Shown: in pieces, positions 26,129 through 34,958 of the stretch
How the letters are laid out: every line of letters begins with the position of its first letter
Numbering within the stretch: position 1 is the first letter of the stretch
Assembly: GCF_903944925.1 (NCBI RefSeq)
Contig: NZ_CAJATU010000141.1
Location: 1 to 64,000, forward strand
Origin: an uncultured Rhodopila sp.
GTDB lineage: Bacteria > Pseudomonadota > Alphaproteobacteria > Acetobacterales > Acetobacteraceae
Reading direction: 5' to 3'
Length of the DNA stretch: 64,000 bases
Notes under the pieces: generated by a model
Seen by the model: the letters and a program-made list of their open reading frames with translations, nothing else
What the model was told of the DNA's origin: nothing
The model's database searches: none
Program-made: the position numbers and the translations under genes

Positions 26129-27354
26129 GGCAGCCGCCCGGTGCAGGCCGCCTCCACGCATTGCTCCATCGACAGCAGCACCGGAGCATAGCCGTAGCCG
26201 CCGAGAATGTTGGTCAGCTTGGCCGAGTTCGTCGCCAGCCGCCGCCAGCCATTCGCCTCCCCCAATTCGCGCGCATAGCTTTGGTAGAAGCACATCCCGG
26301 ACAGCACCATCGCGCCGGAGGCCTCTATCCGCTGCGTCAACCCCATGCGGTCCGCGTCCGGCTTGACCTGCGGGCTGGTGACCGCCAGCAGCGGCACAAC
26401 GACCCGGCGGTTGTCGAGCATTGCCGCCACCGCCTGCATCTCCAGCAGCGAAAGCTGCGGTGCGGAGAACACCACCACGTCCACCTTATCCCCGCCGGTG
26501 GCGTATTCCGCCAGCAGCGAGGCGACAGCCTGCCGACCCACGGTGACCGGCGCAGGCCGCGGGCTGTCGAACGCATCGGCAGCTTCCGGCGTAACGCCCT
26601 CGATATGGAACATCGCGACGGAGCCGAAGCTCGCCATCGCGGCGCCGAAATGCTTCAGCTCGTCCGATCCCGGGACGCGATCGAAGCCGGCGATCACCGG
26701 CACCCGCCAGTAGTCCCCGGCCAGCCGACCGATGACGCCGCCGAGGGCACCCCATTCGTGCAGCGCCGCGGGGGTCCAATCGGTCTCGACCAGCAGCGAC
26801 CCGCGCCGGCAGGCGTCGAGATGGTAGCCATAGCGCGGCGTGAAACCGGTAAGGCCGGCGGCCAGGGCGGACGGACCGCCCTCGAAGTTGGACCGCGCGC
26901 CGAGGACCGAGTTGCAATAGATCACCACGCCGGTGTCGCCATAGGCCATGTGCTCGCCGCGCACCGGCGGCATGATGGTCTGGTAGTTGATGCAGGTGTT
27001 GGTCATCAGCACGCCGAGCGCTTCAAACGCGGCGACCGCGCGCCGCTCCAGCGCGACCATCCAGTCCTGCTGTTTCAGCCGCACCGCCGCGCCGAAGTCG
27101 GTCCCGCGCGGGTCGGTTATCGTCGGCACGCGGACGCGGCGCTGCTGTTCCGGCATCGCGGCGAAGCGTTCTAGGAAGGCGACGCCGGCTTCGCCGAGCG
27201 ATTCGGTATCCGCCATGATGTGCGCCTGGCCGACGGGCACCAGGTCGCGCGCGCCGAGGTAGCGGCCGACGCGGATCTGGTGTTCCACCGCCCAGCGCCG
27301 CGCCTGACCCTGTTCGCCGCGCAGCATGGCTTCCGCTTCATCGTGCAGGTGCAT
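26125..27354 (-). CDS. Aconitase X large (catalytic) subunit
   Basis: The 409-residue protein has the AcnX catalytic fold: VGQAHIMADTESLGEAG near residue 41, TITDPRGTDFG near residue 79, NTCINYQTIMPPVRGEHMA near residue 118, IYCNSVLGARSNFEGGPSA near residue 144, and the C-terminal SGMCFYQSYARELG / TNSAKLTNILGGYG stretches. Cysteines in NTCINY, IYCNS and SGMCF could bind an Fe-S cluster. AcnX enzymes dehydrate cis-3-hydroxy-L-proline or, in some archaea, mevalonate 5-phosphate. No proline racemase or imine reductase gene is adjacent, so the substrate is open. Confidence 0.88.
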   Translation of the reverse strand: MHLHDEAEAMLRGEQGQARRWAVEHQIRVGRYLGARDLVPVGQAHIMADTESLGEAGVAFLERFAAMPEQQRRVRVPTITDPRGTDFGAAVRLKQQDWMVALERRAVAAFEALGVLMTNTCINYQTIMPPVRGEHMAYGDTGVVIYCNSVLGARSNFEGGPSALAAGLTGFTPRYGYHLDACRRGSLLVETDWTPAALHEWGALGGVIGRLAGDYWRVPVIAGFDRVPGSDELKHFGAAMASFGSVAMFHIEGVTPEAADAFDSPRPAPVTVGRQAVASLLAEYATGGDKVDVVVFSAPQLSLLEMQAVAAMLDNRRVVVPLLAVTSPQVKPDADRMGLTQRIEASGAMVLSGMCFYQSYARELGEANGWRRLATNSAKLTNILGGYGYAPVLLSMEQCVEAACTGRLP

Positions 27355-27555
27355 TATCTGTCTGAGCCGCCTGTTCCATCAACGTGCCGCAATGGGGTGG
27401 CCCGGACAAGCCGGGCGATAACGATGGGCGAGGCGCTACCAGCTTCGATTCGTCCGCCGCACTGTAGCGTTTCACATCGGCCGTTGTACGCGATGTCGTC
27501 TATCTTGATGAGATCCCGGCATGGAAGGTCGCTCGATTCATGCAAGGCGCCGTCG

Positions 27556-28039
27556 ATGCATCCGATCTTCGTTGACATCGAGAATGAATTCTCGAAGATC
27601 GCCACGGAGGCTGAGGGCCTCTGCAACCGGCTCGCCCGCCTCGACGCCGAAGGTCTGCTCCCGGGGTTGCTGGACAGATCGGAAGCGACCCATGTGTGCG
27701 CCTCAGTGAGGGAAAAGATTTACAGCGGATGCGAGCGCATCATGGCCAGGCTGGCGAGCGATATCGACGGTGCGCCCATGACCCGCTCGGATGGCTGGCA
27801 TATGGCACTGTTGCCGAACGGCTCGCCCATACGCCCACCTTCGACCAGCAATCCTTTCGGGAGAATGCTTCGCGCTGCTGGACAAGCTGCGGTCATTCCG
27901 CCATCGCGAGCGCAACTCGTATGGTGTTCGGCTGGATTTTGACATCGTCGTCGCGAGGGGCCGCGAAGCGATTTCCGGGCTCTCCATGTTCCGAGACGAA
28001 GTCCTGGCGTTTCTCATTGACGCCGATTTACACGGCTGA
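27556..28039 (+). pseudogene. HepT-like HEPN ribonuclease gene with frameshift
   Basis: From ATG 27556 the frame encodes MHPIFVDIENEFSKIATEAE and continues through a helical region to GWHMALL near 27810. The next part of the same protein family (LRPAILSGECFALLDKLRSF, then RHRERNSYGVRLDFD and ending FLIDADLHG at the TGA at 28037) lies in the +1 frame from about 27840. FRHRERNSYG is the R-x4-x6-H-type HEPN catalytic stretch. Together they make a HepT-like toxin of about 160 residues; at least one small indel between 27800 and 27845 separates the halves. No intact nucleotidyltransferase (MntA) partner is seen upstream. Confidence 0.68.
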
Positions 28040-28122
28040 GAAGCGACTTCGCCGGGGAGCGAGAGAGCCCTGACCCCGGTTGCGCTCTTTTCGCGTTGCG
28101 CCGACTTCGCTCTCCGCCACCC

Positions 28123-29793
28123 TCAGAACAGCCCTTCGATCTCCCCATCCGGCCCGAGGAAAATCGACTCCGCCGCCGGTAGCCGTGGCAGGCCCGGCAT
28201 GGTCCGGATGTCGCCGCAAATCGCCACCACGAAGCCCGCCCCTGCCGACAGCCGCACGTCCCGCACCGGCAGCACATGCCCGTCAGGCGCACCCAGCACC
28301 CCGGGATCTGCCGTAAAACTATACTGAGTCTTGGCGATACACACGGGAACCCCACCGAAACCCGCCGCCTCGAACGAGGCCAACCGCTTCGCCACCGCAT
28401 CCGGCAGGGCGATATCCGTGGCGCGATAGATCTCCCGCGCAACCGTCCGGATCTTCTCGGCCAGCGGCAAATCCAGCCTGTAGATCGGACGGTAGTCCGC
28501 AACGCCCGACTCAATCCGGGCCGCCACCGCCCGCGCCAGATCCTCCGCCCCTGCTCCGCCATGCGCCCAGTGCCGGCACGATATCGCCTCGGTGCCGAGC
28601 GCCGCCATCGCGTCATGCACCGCGGCAAACTCCGCAGCGGTGTCCAGCTTGAAGTGGTTGACCGCGACCACCACCGGCAGGCCGAATTTCTGCATGTTCT
28701 CGACATGCCGCTGCAGATTGGCGATGCCGCGCTTCACCGCCTCGACATTCTCCAGCCCCAACTGGTCGCGCACCACGCCGCCGTGCATCTTCAGCGCCCG
28801 CACACTCGCCACCACCACGGCGCAGGACGGTTTCAGCCCGGCCGAGCGGCATTTGATATCGAGGAACTTTTCCCCGCCCAGATCGGCGCCGAACCCCGCC
28901 TCGGTCACCACCACATCCGCCAGCTTCAGGCCCAGCCGCGTCGCCATGACCGAGTTGCAACCATGCGCGATGTTGGCGAACGGCCCCCCATGCACCAGCG
29001 CGGGCGTTCCCTCCAGGGTTTGGACCAAATTCGGTGCGATCGCATCGCGCAGCAGCACCGCCATCGCGCCGTCAGCCTTGAGGTCCGCCGCGGTGATATT
29101 GCCGTGGCCGCGCGTCTGGCCGACGATCATCCGGCCGAGGCGGCCTTGCAGGTCATGCAGGTCGCGGGCGAGGCAGAATACCGCCATCACCTCGGACGCG
29201 ACCGTGATGTCGAAGCCGTCCTCCCGCGGGAAGCCGTTGGCGACTCCGCCCAGGCTGCCGACGATGTGGCGCAGCGCGCGGTCGTTCATATCCAGGCAGC
29301 GCCGCCAGGTGATCCGGCGTGGGTCGAGGTTGAACGGGTTGCCCCAGTAGATGGAATTATCGACCAGCGCGGCCAGCAGGTTATTGGCCGAGGTGATGGC
29401 GTGGAAATCGCCGGTGAAGTGCAGGTTGATCTGGTCCATCGGCACGACCTGGGCATAGCCGCCGCCCGCCGCGCCGCCCTTCAGTCCGAAGCTGGGGCCC
29501 AGGCTCGGCTCCCGCAGGCAGACCACCGCGCGCTTGCCGATGCGGTTCAGCGCATCGCCCAGGCCGACGGTGGTGGTCGTCTTGCCCTCGCCGGCTGGTG
29601 TCGGATTGATGCCGGTGACCAGAACCAGCGCGCCGTCCGGCCGCGACTGCAACGTATCAATGAAATCGAGATCGATCTTGGCCTTGAAACGGCCGTACGG
29701 ATCGACGGCATCGGCGGGGATGCCGAGTTTATCAGCGATCTCCTGGATCGGCTGGAGCTTCGCGGCCCGGGCAATGGCAAGATCTGGGTTCAT
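28123..29793 (-). CDS. fhs: Formate-tetrahydrofolate ligase
   Basis: The 556-residue cytoplasmic enzyme makes 10-formyl-THF from formate, THF and ATP. The N-terminal ATP loop [14 protein letters not shown] is near residue 65, followed by [20 protein letters not shown] near residue 93, [25 protein letters not shown] and [17 protein letters not shown] near residue 310. The ATG at 29793 overlaps the stop of the aminotransferase gene by 4 bases, so translation is coupled. The enzyme is found in only some proteobacteria and usually feeds formate into serine/purine one-carbon pools. Confidence 0.96.
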   Translation of the reverse strand: MNPDLAIARAAKLQPIQEIADKLGIPADAVDPYGRFKAKIDLDFIDTLQSRPDGALVLVTGINPTPAGEGKTTTTVGLGDALNRIGKRAVVCLREPSLGPSFGLKGGAAGGGYAQVVPMDQINLHFTGDFHAITSANNLLAALVDNSIYWGNPFNLDPRRITWRRCLDMNDRALRHIVGSLGGVANGFPREDGFDITVASEVMAVFCLARDLHDLQGRLGRMIVGQTRGHGNITAADLKADGAMAVLLRDAIAPNLVQTLEGTPALVHGGPFANIAHGCNSVMATRLGLKLADVVVTEAGFGADLGGEKFLDIKCRSAGLKPSCAVVVASVRALKMHGGVVRDQLGLENVEAVKRGIANLQRHVENMQKFGLPVVVAVNHFKLDTAAEFAAVHDAMAALGTEAISCRHWAHGGAGAEDLARAVAARIESGVADYRPIYRLDLPLAEKIRTVAREIYRATDIALPDAVAKRLASFEAAGFGGVPVCIAKTQYSFTADPGVLGAPDGHVLPVRDVRLSAGAGFVVAICGDIRTMPGLPRLPAAESIFLGPDGEIEGLF

Positions 29794-30908
29794 GCTATGA
29801 TGGCCTCGCGGTGGGTGACCCCGATCTCCCGCAGCGCGGCATCGATGGCCCGGACCGCGCCCGCCATATCCGCGGGAGTGATCGCACCGATGCAGCCGAC
29901 GCGGAACGTAGGAGTCGGGGTGTTGTCGAAGTTGCTTATCAGAAAACCGCGCGACTTCAACGAATCCACGAAAGCCTGAAGGTTCCAGGCCGGATCGCCC
30001 GGGGCGTGGACGTTGACGATGACCGGCCCCTGCAACGAGGCGGGCAGCCAGGGCGTCAGGCCGAGGTCCGCCACACCATCGTACAGCGTCCGCATGTTGG
30101 CGGTGTAGCGGGCGAGCCTGTCGCCCTGCCCCTCCGCCGCCAGGAAATCCAGCGCCACATCCAGCGCAGCGAGGATCTGCGCGGGCGGCGTGAAGCGGAA
30201 GCTGCCGGGGCCGCTGCGCAGCGCCGCGGCATGGATGTCCGCCAGATCGAACGACCAGCTTCCGGCATTGCCGCCCGACTCCAGCAGGCGGTCGATGCGG
30301 GCGACGGCAAAGCCGATCCCCGGGAGGCTTTCGAGGCATTTGTTGGTGGTGAAGACGGCGGCATCGACCTCCGGCATGGCCGACAGGTCCAGCGGCAGCG
30401 CGCCGAAGGCGGAGACGGCATCGACGATCATCCGCCGCCCGGCCGCCCGGACCACCTCACCGACGGCGCGGATGTCGTGGACGACACCGCTGCCGGTTTC
30501 GGAATAGACCAGACCGACATGCGACAGCGTCGGGTCCTCGGCCAGCGCGCGGGCGACGGCGGAGGGATCGGTGCGTGCGGCCAGGCCCACCGGCAGCGGG
30601 ACGGCGACCCGGCCGGCTTCCTGCGCCAGGCGAATCATGCGGTTCGCGTAGGCGCCGGTCGCCGGGATCAGGATGCGGCCGCCGGGCGGCAGGAAGCTGC
30701 GCAAGGCCGCCTCGGTGACGAAATGGCCGCAGCCTTGCAGCGGCAGGGTGGCGTGCTCCGAGTCGGACCCTCCGGCCAGGCGCTGGATGCGGGCGAGCAG
30801 GCGCGCCATGAAAACGCGAAAATCATTGTCCCATGGGGCGATATCGCGGGTCAGCGCATGGCGGACCTCGGGTCGGGTGGTGACGGGACCGGGGATAAGC
30901 AGCAACAT
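29790..30908 (-). CDS. Class-V aminotransferase, PhnW-like
   Basis: The 372-residue PLP enzyme begins [18 protein letters not shown] with ROD-like IAPWDND, the N-terminal pattern of 2-aminoethylphosphonate-pyruvate transaminase. The PLP-binding lysine is in [12 protein letters not shown] near residue 192, [14 protein letters not shown] carries the Asp that contacts the PLP nitrogen, and [14 protein letters not shown] near the C-terminus carries the substrate Arg. No phosphonate transport or phnX-type gene is adjacent. It shares an operon with fhs by a 4-base overlap, so it may instead act in a serine/glycine or glyoxylate context. Family assignment is firm, substrate is not. Confidence 0.85.
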   Translation of the reverse strand: MLLLIPGPVTTRPEVRHALTRDIAPWDNDFRVFMARLLARIQRLAGGSDSEHATLPLQGCGHFVTEAALRSFLPPGGRILIPATGAYANRMIRLAQEAGRVAVPLPVGLAARTDPSAVARALAEDPTLSHVGLVYSETGSGVVHDIRAVGEVVRAAGRRMIVDAVSAFGALPLDLSAMPEVDAAVFTTNKCLESLPGIGFAVARIDRLLESGGNAGSWSFDLADIHAAALRSGPGSFRFTPPAQILAALDVALDFLAAEGQGDRLARYTANMRTLYDGVADLGLTPWLPASLQGPVIVNVHAPGDPAWNLQAFVDSLKSRGFLISNFDNTPTPTFRVGCIGAITPADMAGAVRAIDAALREIGVTHREAIIA

Positions 30909-30979
30909 CCGGCGGAATCTCGCATGCGAGGCAGCAGAAATCCATCCACGCAGGCGTCGGTAAGTGCTACGGTTTGGTT

Positions 30980-31408
30980 ATGAACATGCCGTTTGTCCTG
31001 CCCGATTGGGTGCCCTGGTGGGTGCCGTTGGTGCTTATCGTTCCCACGCTGCTGTATGCGTTGGCATTCCTGTTCATGCCGTTCAGCGTGCTGGGCGTGA
31101 AGACTCGCCTGGATGTGATGGAGATGCGGCTGGACGAGATCCAGCAGGAGATCCGGCATCTGGCGTTGCGTCTGCCCGCCGGGCGGCAGGAGCTGGATTT
31201 CGAGGACGTCTACGCCCCGACCCTCGCCCGCCGCCAGTCGGCGGACGCCGATCGGCCGCCGATTCCGCCGGCGGCGCAGGATTTGTACGACGACGACGGG
31301 CCGGTGGAGCGTCCGGCGCCGCCTCCGAACATGCGGCCGATACGCCGGCAGGAGCCCCAGATCGTCCGGCCGGAACGTACCGAGCCGCGGTTGGATCGGC
31401 GCCGGTAG
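30980..31408 (+). CDS. Small membrane-anchored hypothetical protein
   Basis: A 142-residue protein with one or two N-terminal hydrophobic helices (VPWWVPLVLIVPTLLYALAF near residues 11-30), a coiled-coil-like helix VMEMRLDEIQQEIRHLALRL, then a disordered Pro/Arg/Asp-rich tail to the C-terminus. ATG 30980 is used; the TTG two codons earlier is unlikely. It is divergent from the aminotransferase gene and resembles small membrane proteins of unknown function in Acetobacteraceae. Confidence 0.7.
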   Translation: MNMPFVLPDWVPWWVPLVLIVPTLLYALAFLFMPFSVLGVKTRLDVMEMRLDEIQQEIRHLALRLPAGRQELDFEDVYAPTLARRQSADADRPPIPPAAQDLYDDDGPVERPAPPPNMRPIRRQEPQIVRPERTEPRLDRRR

Positions 31409-31410
31409 AG

Positions 31411-32229
31411 TTAGGCGACCCTTGGTGCCACGGAGTGAACGTGGCACCTCAGCGCGCTCATCGGGAAGGCGTCCAGGCCGACGAACCCCGTCCCGGATTG
31501 GTGCAGTTCGGTAACTCCAGCCGCAACTCCGGCCCCGCTGGGGCGGTGCGGCTGGTTCACATGGGCGATGATGACGTCGCCGCTGACTGCCGCGGCGATG
31601 CGGCGCTCAACTGAAGCCGCCGGCAGCGAGGCGCCGTCATCCGCGCCCAGGGAATAGCCGGCGATGCGGACATCCATCGCCTCGATCGACGTGATCGCGG
31701 CAGGGCTGTAGATCGCGGCAGCGGTCCGATACCAGTGCGGCCGCGCCGCACCGGTGGCGGCGACCGCATCGGCGCCGCGTTCCACCTCCCGGCGGACGGC
31801 GTCGAGCGTGCCGGCGACCGGCAGGCCGTAAATGCGGTGGGCGCCCAGGATCGCCGGCAGATGCAGCTCGCCGTGGTTTTGCAGGGTGAACAGATCGGGC
31901 CGGGATCGCAGGATCTCCAGAGTCGGGCCGTTGGAGCGCAGCCACAGGCCGGTGACGAAGATCGTCGCGGGGATCGACAGCGCCAGTAGCGTATCGATGA
32001 TCCGCATGTCCGCCGCGCCGGAACAGGCGTCGAGGGTCAGCGCCACCGTGCGCGGGGTTCCGGGCGGGAGCACCATGCTCATGCGCGGTTCGACAAGGTC
32101 GTCGTGCGCCGCCGGAAAGCAGCCTGGATCGACCGACTGCGCGACCGCGGCCGACAGCATGCCGGTCGTGAATGACCGCCGGGACAGGCGAGGAAGCCAA
32201 TCGCGCGCAGGAAGGCAACGCCAGCACAT
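31411..32229 (-). CDS. Tat-exported polysaccharide deacetylase-like protein
   Basis: The 272-residue protein has an N-terminal twin-arginine signal (RLSRRSFTTGMLSAAVAQS, residues 14-32), so the start must precede it. The mature part is a NodB-homology fold: VALTLDACSGAADMRIIDTL near residue 62 (motif 1, Asp), IPATIFVTGLWL near residue 87, a QNHGELHLPA stretch (motif 2, His-x-x-x-His with shifted spacing) and IIAHVNQPH near residue 222 (final His). Such enzymes remove N- or O-acyl groups from polysaccharides. Motif 1 ends DACSGA rather than the common DDG, so activity may be altered. It is convergent with the preceding membrane protein gene, 2 bases apart. Confidence 0.78.
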   Translation of the reverse strand: MCWRCLPARDWLPRLSRRSFTTGMLSAAVAQSVDPGCFPAAHDDLVEPRMSMVLPPGTPRTVALTLDACSGAADMRIIDTLLALSIPATIFVTGLWLRSNGPTLEILRSRPDLFTLQNHGELHLPAILGAHRIYGLPVAGTLDAVRREVERGADAVAATGAARPHWYRTAAAIYSPAAITSIEAMDVRIAGYSLGADDGASLPAASVERRIAAAVSGDVIIAHVNQPHRPSGAGVAAGVTELHQSGTGFVGLDAFPMSALRCHVHSVAPRVA

Positions 32230-32323
32230 GGATGAAGGCCCCGGGTCCGCCCCTTGGGCGGGACGACGGAAGCCAGCATAGTCTCGGTCCGTACTGAATC
32301 AACACGACGCGAGCAGGGCAGAC

Positions 32324-32764
32324 ATGACGAACCAACCGCCGAGCGTTCCGAACGGGCTCCGGCTGACGCTGGATATCGAGCCGCCGTCCGGTTTCCGGGG
32401 AGAACTGGGGCAGTTCATCAACGCGTTCCATGCCGAGACCGTGCCGTTCCAGACCAGCCGCTTCGGGTTCCGCCTGGATGATGCCGCTGGGCGGCTGGTT
32501 GGCGGGTTGAGCGGGGTGATGGCGTGGGGGTGGCTGTTTATCGACGCAGTCTGGGTGCATCCGGAGCAGCGCGGCCAGGGTGCCGGCCGGGTGCTGATGG
32601 CGCGCGCGGAAAGCCATGCGGCGGCGCAGGGGTGCCACTCGGTGTGGCTGGATACGTTCCAGGCGCGAGGGTTCTACGAGTCGGTCGGATACAGCGTGTT
32701 CGGGACGCTGGAGGATTACCCGGGGCAGCAGACGCGGTGGTTTCTGCGCAAGCGGCTGGAGTGA
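32324..32764 (+). CDS. GNAT family N-acetyltransferase
   Basis: The 146-residue protein shows the acetyl-CoA-binding core of GNAT enzymes: LFIDAVWVHPEQRGQGAGRV with the R/Q-x-x-G-x-G/A loop near residues 82-93, then ARAESHAAAQGCHSVWLDTF and ARGFYESVGYSVFGTLEDY (motif B). The substrate is unknown. ATG 32324 follows GGGCAGAC, a weak RBS. It is a single gene between divergent and convergent neighbours. Confidence 0.85.
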   Translation: MTNQPPSVPNGLRLTLDIEPPSGFRGELGQFINAFHAETVPFQTSRFGFRLDDAAGRLVGGLSGVMAWGWLFIDAVWVHPEQRGQGAGRVLMARAESHAAAQGCHSVWLDTFQARGFYESVGYSVFGTLEDYPGQQTRWFLRKRLE

Positions 32765-32925
32765 CTACCTCGAAGGCCGGCGCCCGTCGGCGGCATCGCT
32801 CCATCCGTCGCCGATGGTGACGGCTTCCCATTCCATCGTCTCGTTGTTGAGGGCGGCGTCCTGTTCGACCGACAGGGTAAAGCGGGTCGCTGTCGGCAGG
32901 GTCTGGATCTTCGGCCATCGGCTGC

Positions 32926-34017
32926 TCACGCCCTGAACCGCGCCACCGCCTTCTCGTCGAACCGCAACCCCAGTCCGGGCTTGTCCGGCAGCACCATCTC
33001 CCCGTTCTCCAGCACCGGCGTCTCCTCATAAAGGCACAGCATCCACGGCATGTATTCCACCGTCAGCCCGTTCGGGCAGGCGGCGACCAGATGCACCAGC
33101 ATCTCCGGCATCACGTGGCTGACCACCGGCAGGTTGAACGCCTCCGCCATGCCGGCGATTTTCATCCATTGGGTCACCCCGCCCGCCCGGCAGATGTCGA
33201 TCATGACGATATCGACCGACCGGGCCTCCAGCATGTGGCGGAACGGTACGATCCCCCACACATACTCGCCCCCCGCCACCGGCGTCTTCAGCGCCGCGGT
33301 CACCCGCGCCAGCCCGGCGTAGTCGTCCGCCGTGGTGACGTCCTCGAGCCAGAACAGGCCGATATCCTCGCAGCGGTGGCCGATGTCGATCGCCTGCTCC
33401 GGCCGCCAGCGCTGGTTGATGTCGCACATCAGCTTGATGTCCGGGCCGATGGCCTCGCGCACCACGCGGACGCGGCGGACTTCCTCGGACGGCGGCGGGT
33501 TGCCTGGCAGCGCCATCTGGGTCTTCATCTCCCGGAACCCCTTCTGCACCAGGGTCTCCGCAGCCTTCTGCGCCTGGTCATGCGTCAGCCCGCGCCGCAG
33601 CGAACCGGAGGCATAGGCCGGGACCCGGTCGCGGTGGCCGCCGAGCAGTTTCCACAGCGGCTGCTCCAGCGCCTTGCCCTTGATATCCCACAGCGCGATG
33701 TCGATCGCCGACAGCGCCAGGGTGAAGATCCCGCCCGGGCCGCAGGTGTCGGCGGCGGCGTGCAGTTTGGCGGCGATGTGCTCGATGCGCAGCGGGTCCT
33801 CGCCGATGGTCAGACCAGCGAGTTCCTCGACCGCGACGCGCAGGCTGCCGGTCATCTTGCCGGCGTAGAAGGTCAGGCCGATGCCTTCGATGCCGGAGTC
33901 GGTGCGCAGCCGCAGGATGACCACCGGGCGCGTGCGGCCGGCTTCCTCCGGCATGTTGGCGAGCGGGTCGTCTTCCGGAATGCGCAGCGTGGCGGCTTCG
34001 AAGCTGGTGATCTTCAT
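32926..34017 (-). CDS. Mandelate racemase / muconate lactonizing enzyme family protein
   Basis: The 363-residue enolase-superfamily enzyme has the capping domain (1-120) and a modified TIM barrel. Metal ligands can be placed at Asp in CDINQRW near residue 196, Glu in WLEDV near residue 222 and Glu in AGGEYVWG near residue 248; a catalytic Lys lies in REMKTQ near residue 164 and a His in VVSHVMPEM near residue 298. This pattern fits acid-sugar dehydratases or racemases. No sugar transporter or regulator is adjacent, so the substrate is not inferable. The ATG at 34017 starts the usual N-terminus MKITSFEAATLRI. Confidence 0.88.
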   Translation of the reverse strand: MKITSFEAATLRIPEDDPLANMPEEAGRTRPVVILRLRTDSGIEGIGLTFYAGKMTGSLRVAVEELAGLTIGEDPLRIEHIAAKLHAAADTCGPGGIFTLALSAIDIALWDIKGKALEQPLWKLLGGHRDRVPAYASGSLRRGLTHDQAQKAAETLVQKGFREMKTQMALPGNPPPSEEVRRVRVVREAIGPDIKLMCDINQRWRPEQAIDIGHRCEDIGLFWLEDVTTADDYAGLARVTAALKTPVAGGEYVWGIVPFRHMLEARSVDIVMIDICRAGGVTQWMKIAGMAEAFNLPVVSHVMPEMLVHLVAACPNGLTVEYMPWMLCLYEETPVLENGEMVLPDKPGLGLRFDEKAVARFRA

Positions 34018-34099
34018 GAGGGTGCCTCCAGCGGGGGAGCGTAGTCGGGTACGGGCGCGGTGCAAGCCGGGTGGCGGGGCTTGCGCCGGGCGAGAGAGT

Positions 34100-34119
34100 T
34101 AGCTAATCTATCTTAGCTA
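34100..34119 (+). promoter_or_regulatory. Operator of the Phd-VapC module
   Basis: A perfect inverted repeat TAGCTAA-tctatc-TTAGCTA sits 12 bases before the antitoxin ATG, followed at once by the RBS GGAGAGAGG (34120-34128). Phd/YefM antitoxins bind such palindromes to repress their own operon, so this is most likely the autoregulatory site, probably overlapping the -10 region (TAATCTAT). Confidence 0.65.
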
Positions 34120-34130
34120 GGAGAGAGGCA

Positions 34131-34364
34131 ATGGACACTGTTACCATTCACACTGCAAAGACGACACTCTCGCAGCTCGTCGCTCGGGTCGAGGCAGGCG
34201 AGGAAATCATCCTCGCGCGGGGCAATGTGCCGATCGCCAAGATCGTTCCATATCAGCCGGTTGCGCCGAAGCGCCGGTTCGGCGCATTGCGCGGTGTCTT
34301 TTCGGTCGGGCCGGAGTTTTTTGAGCCGTTGCCCGAAGACGAACTGGCGGCGTGGGAGCAGTAG
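34131..34364 (+). CDS. Phd/YefM-type antitoxin
   Basis: The 77-residue protein has the Phd/YefM N-terminal DNA-binding fold: TVTIHTAKTTLSQLVARVEA, then GEEIILARGNVPIAKIVPY. The C-terminal tail (VGPEFFEPLPEDELAAWEQ) is the toxin-wrapping segment, typical of antitoxins paired with PIN toxins. It lies 3 bases before the PIN-toxin gene. A perfect palindrome precedes its RBS. Confidence 0.92.
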   Translation: MDTVTIHTAKTTLSQLVARVEAGEEIILARGNVPIAKIVPYQPVAPKRRFGALRGVFSVGPEFFEPLPEDELAAWEQ

Positions 34365-34367
34365 ATC

Positions 34368-34754
34368 TTGGATCTGCTGCTCGACACGCATGCGTTTCTC
34401 TGGTGGGTCACCGGAGATGCCGCGCTTTCGGCCGCCGCCCGCGAGGCCATCGGCGACTCCGGAAACAGGATCTTCGTCAGCGCGGCCTCGGCATGGGAGA
34501 TCGCTACGAAGGTTCGCATCGGGAAACTGCCCGGCGCAGCGGCGGCAGTTGAGAATGTCGCGGGCGTTCTCGCGGACCAGGGCTTTGCCGGCCTGGCAAT
34601 AAGCTTTGAGCATGCGCAGGCGGCGGGAGCACTGCCGGGGCCGCACAAGGACCCGTTCGACCGTATGTTGATCGCACAGGCCATGCTTGACGGGATGGTT
34701 CTGGTGTCGAACGAGCAGCCGTTCGACGGCTATGGGGTCCGGCGGCTCTGGTAG
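34368..34754 (+). CDS. vapC: PIN-domain VapC-type toxin, TTG start
   Basis: The 128-residue PIN ribonuclease carries the acidic residues Asp6 (LLLDTHAFLWW), Glu44 (SAASAWEIATK), and Asp near residue 95 (HKDPFDRMLIAQA), with a final Asp/Asn near SNEQPFDGYG. The start appears to be TTG at 34368, three bases after the antitoxin stop; no ATG is near. VapC toxins cut specific tRNAs or rRNA; the target is unknown. The reading frame is intact. Confidence 0.9.
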   Translation: MDLLLDTHAFLWWVTGDAALSAAAREAIGDSGNRIFVSAASAWEIATKVRIGKLPGAAAAVENVAGVLADQGFAGLAISFEHAQAAGALPGPHKDPFDRMLIAQAMLDGMVLVSNEQPFDGYGVRRLW

Positions 34755-34958
34755 GCTTCGGCTTAAAGAACGGCAGCCTGAGGAACATCGTCCACCACTT
34801 GAGCGAGGCGACGCATGCCTCGAAAACCCGAGGGTTGAGCTTTTGCTGCCGGACCGTCAACGTCGCTGGGCCAGTTGCCCGCTCGACGTAGCTATCATTG
34901 CAATACGGGAGTAAGTTTGGTAACCTAATGTGAGTGGCCGACATAGAGGTTTGGACGG

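Noticed and set aside
27465-27570. Short frame ending ARFMQGAVDASDLR upstream of the HepT-like gene as a nucleotidyltransferase antitoxin end
   Set aside because: Only about 35 codons are open and no nucleotidyltransferase motif is visible.
29790-30908. Naming the aminotransferase gene phnW outright
   Set aside because: No phosphonate degradation or transport genes are near, and class-V aminotransferases interchange substrates easily.
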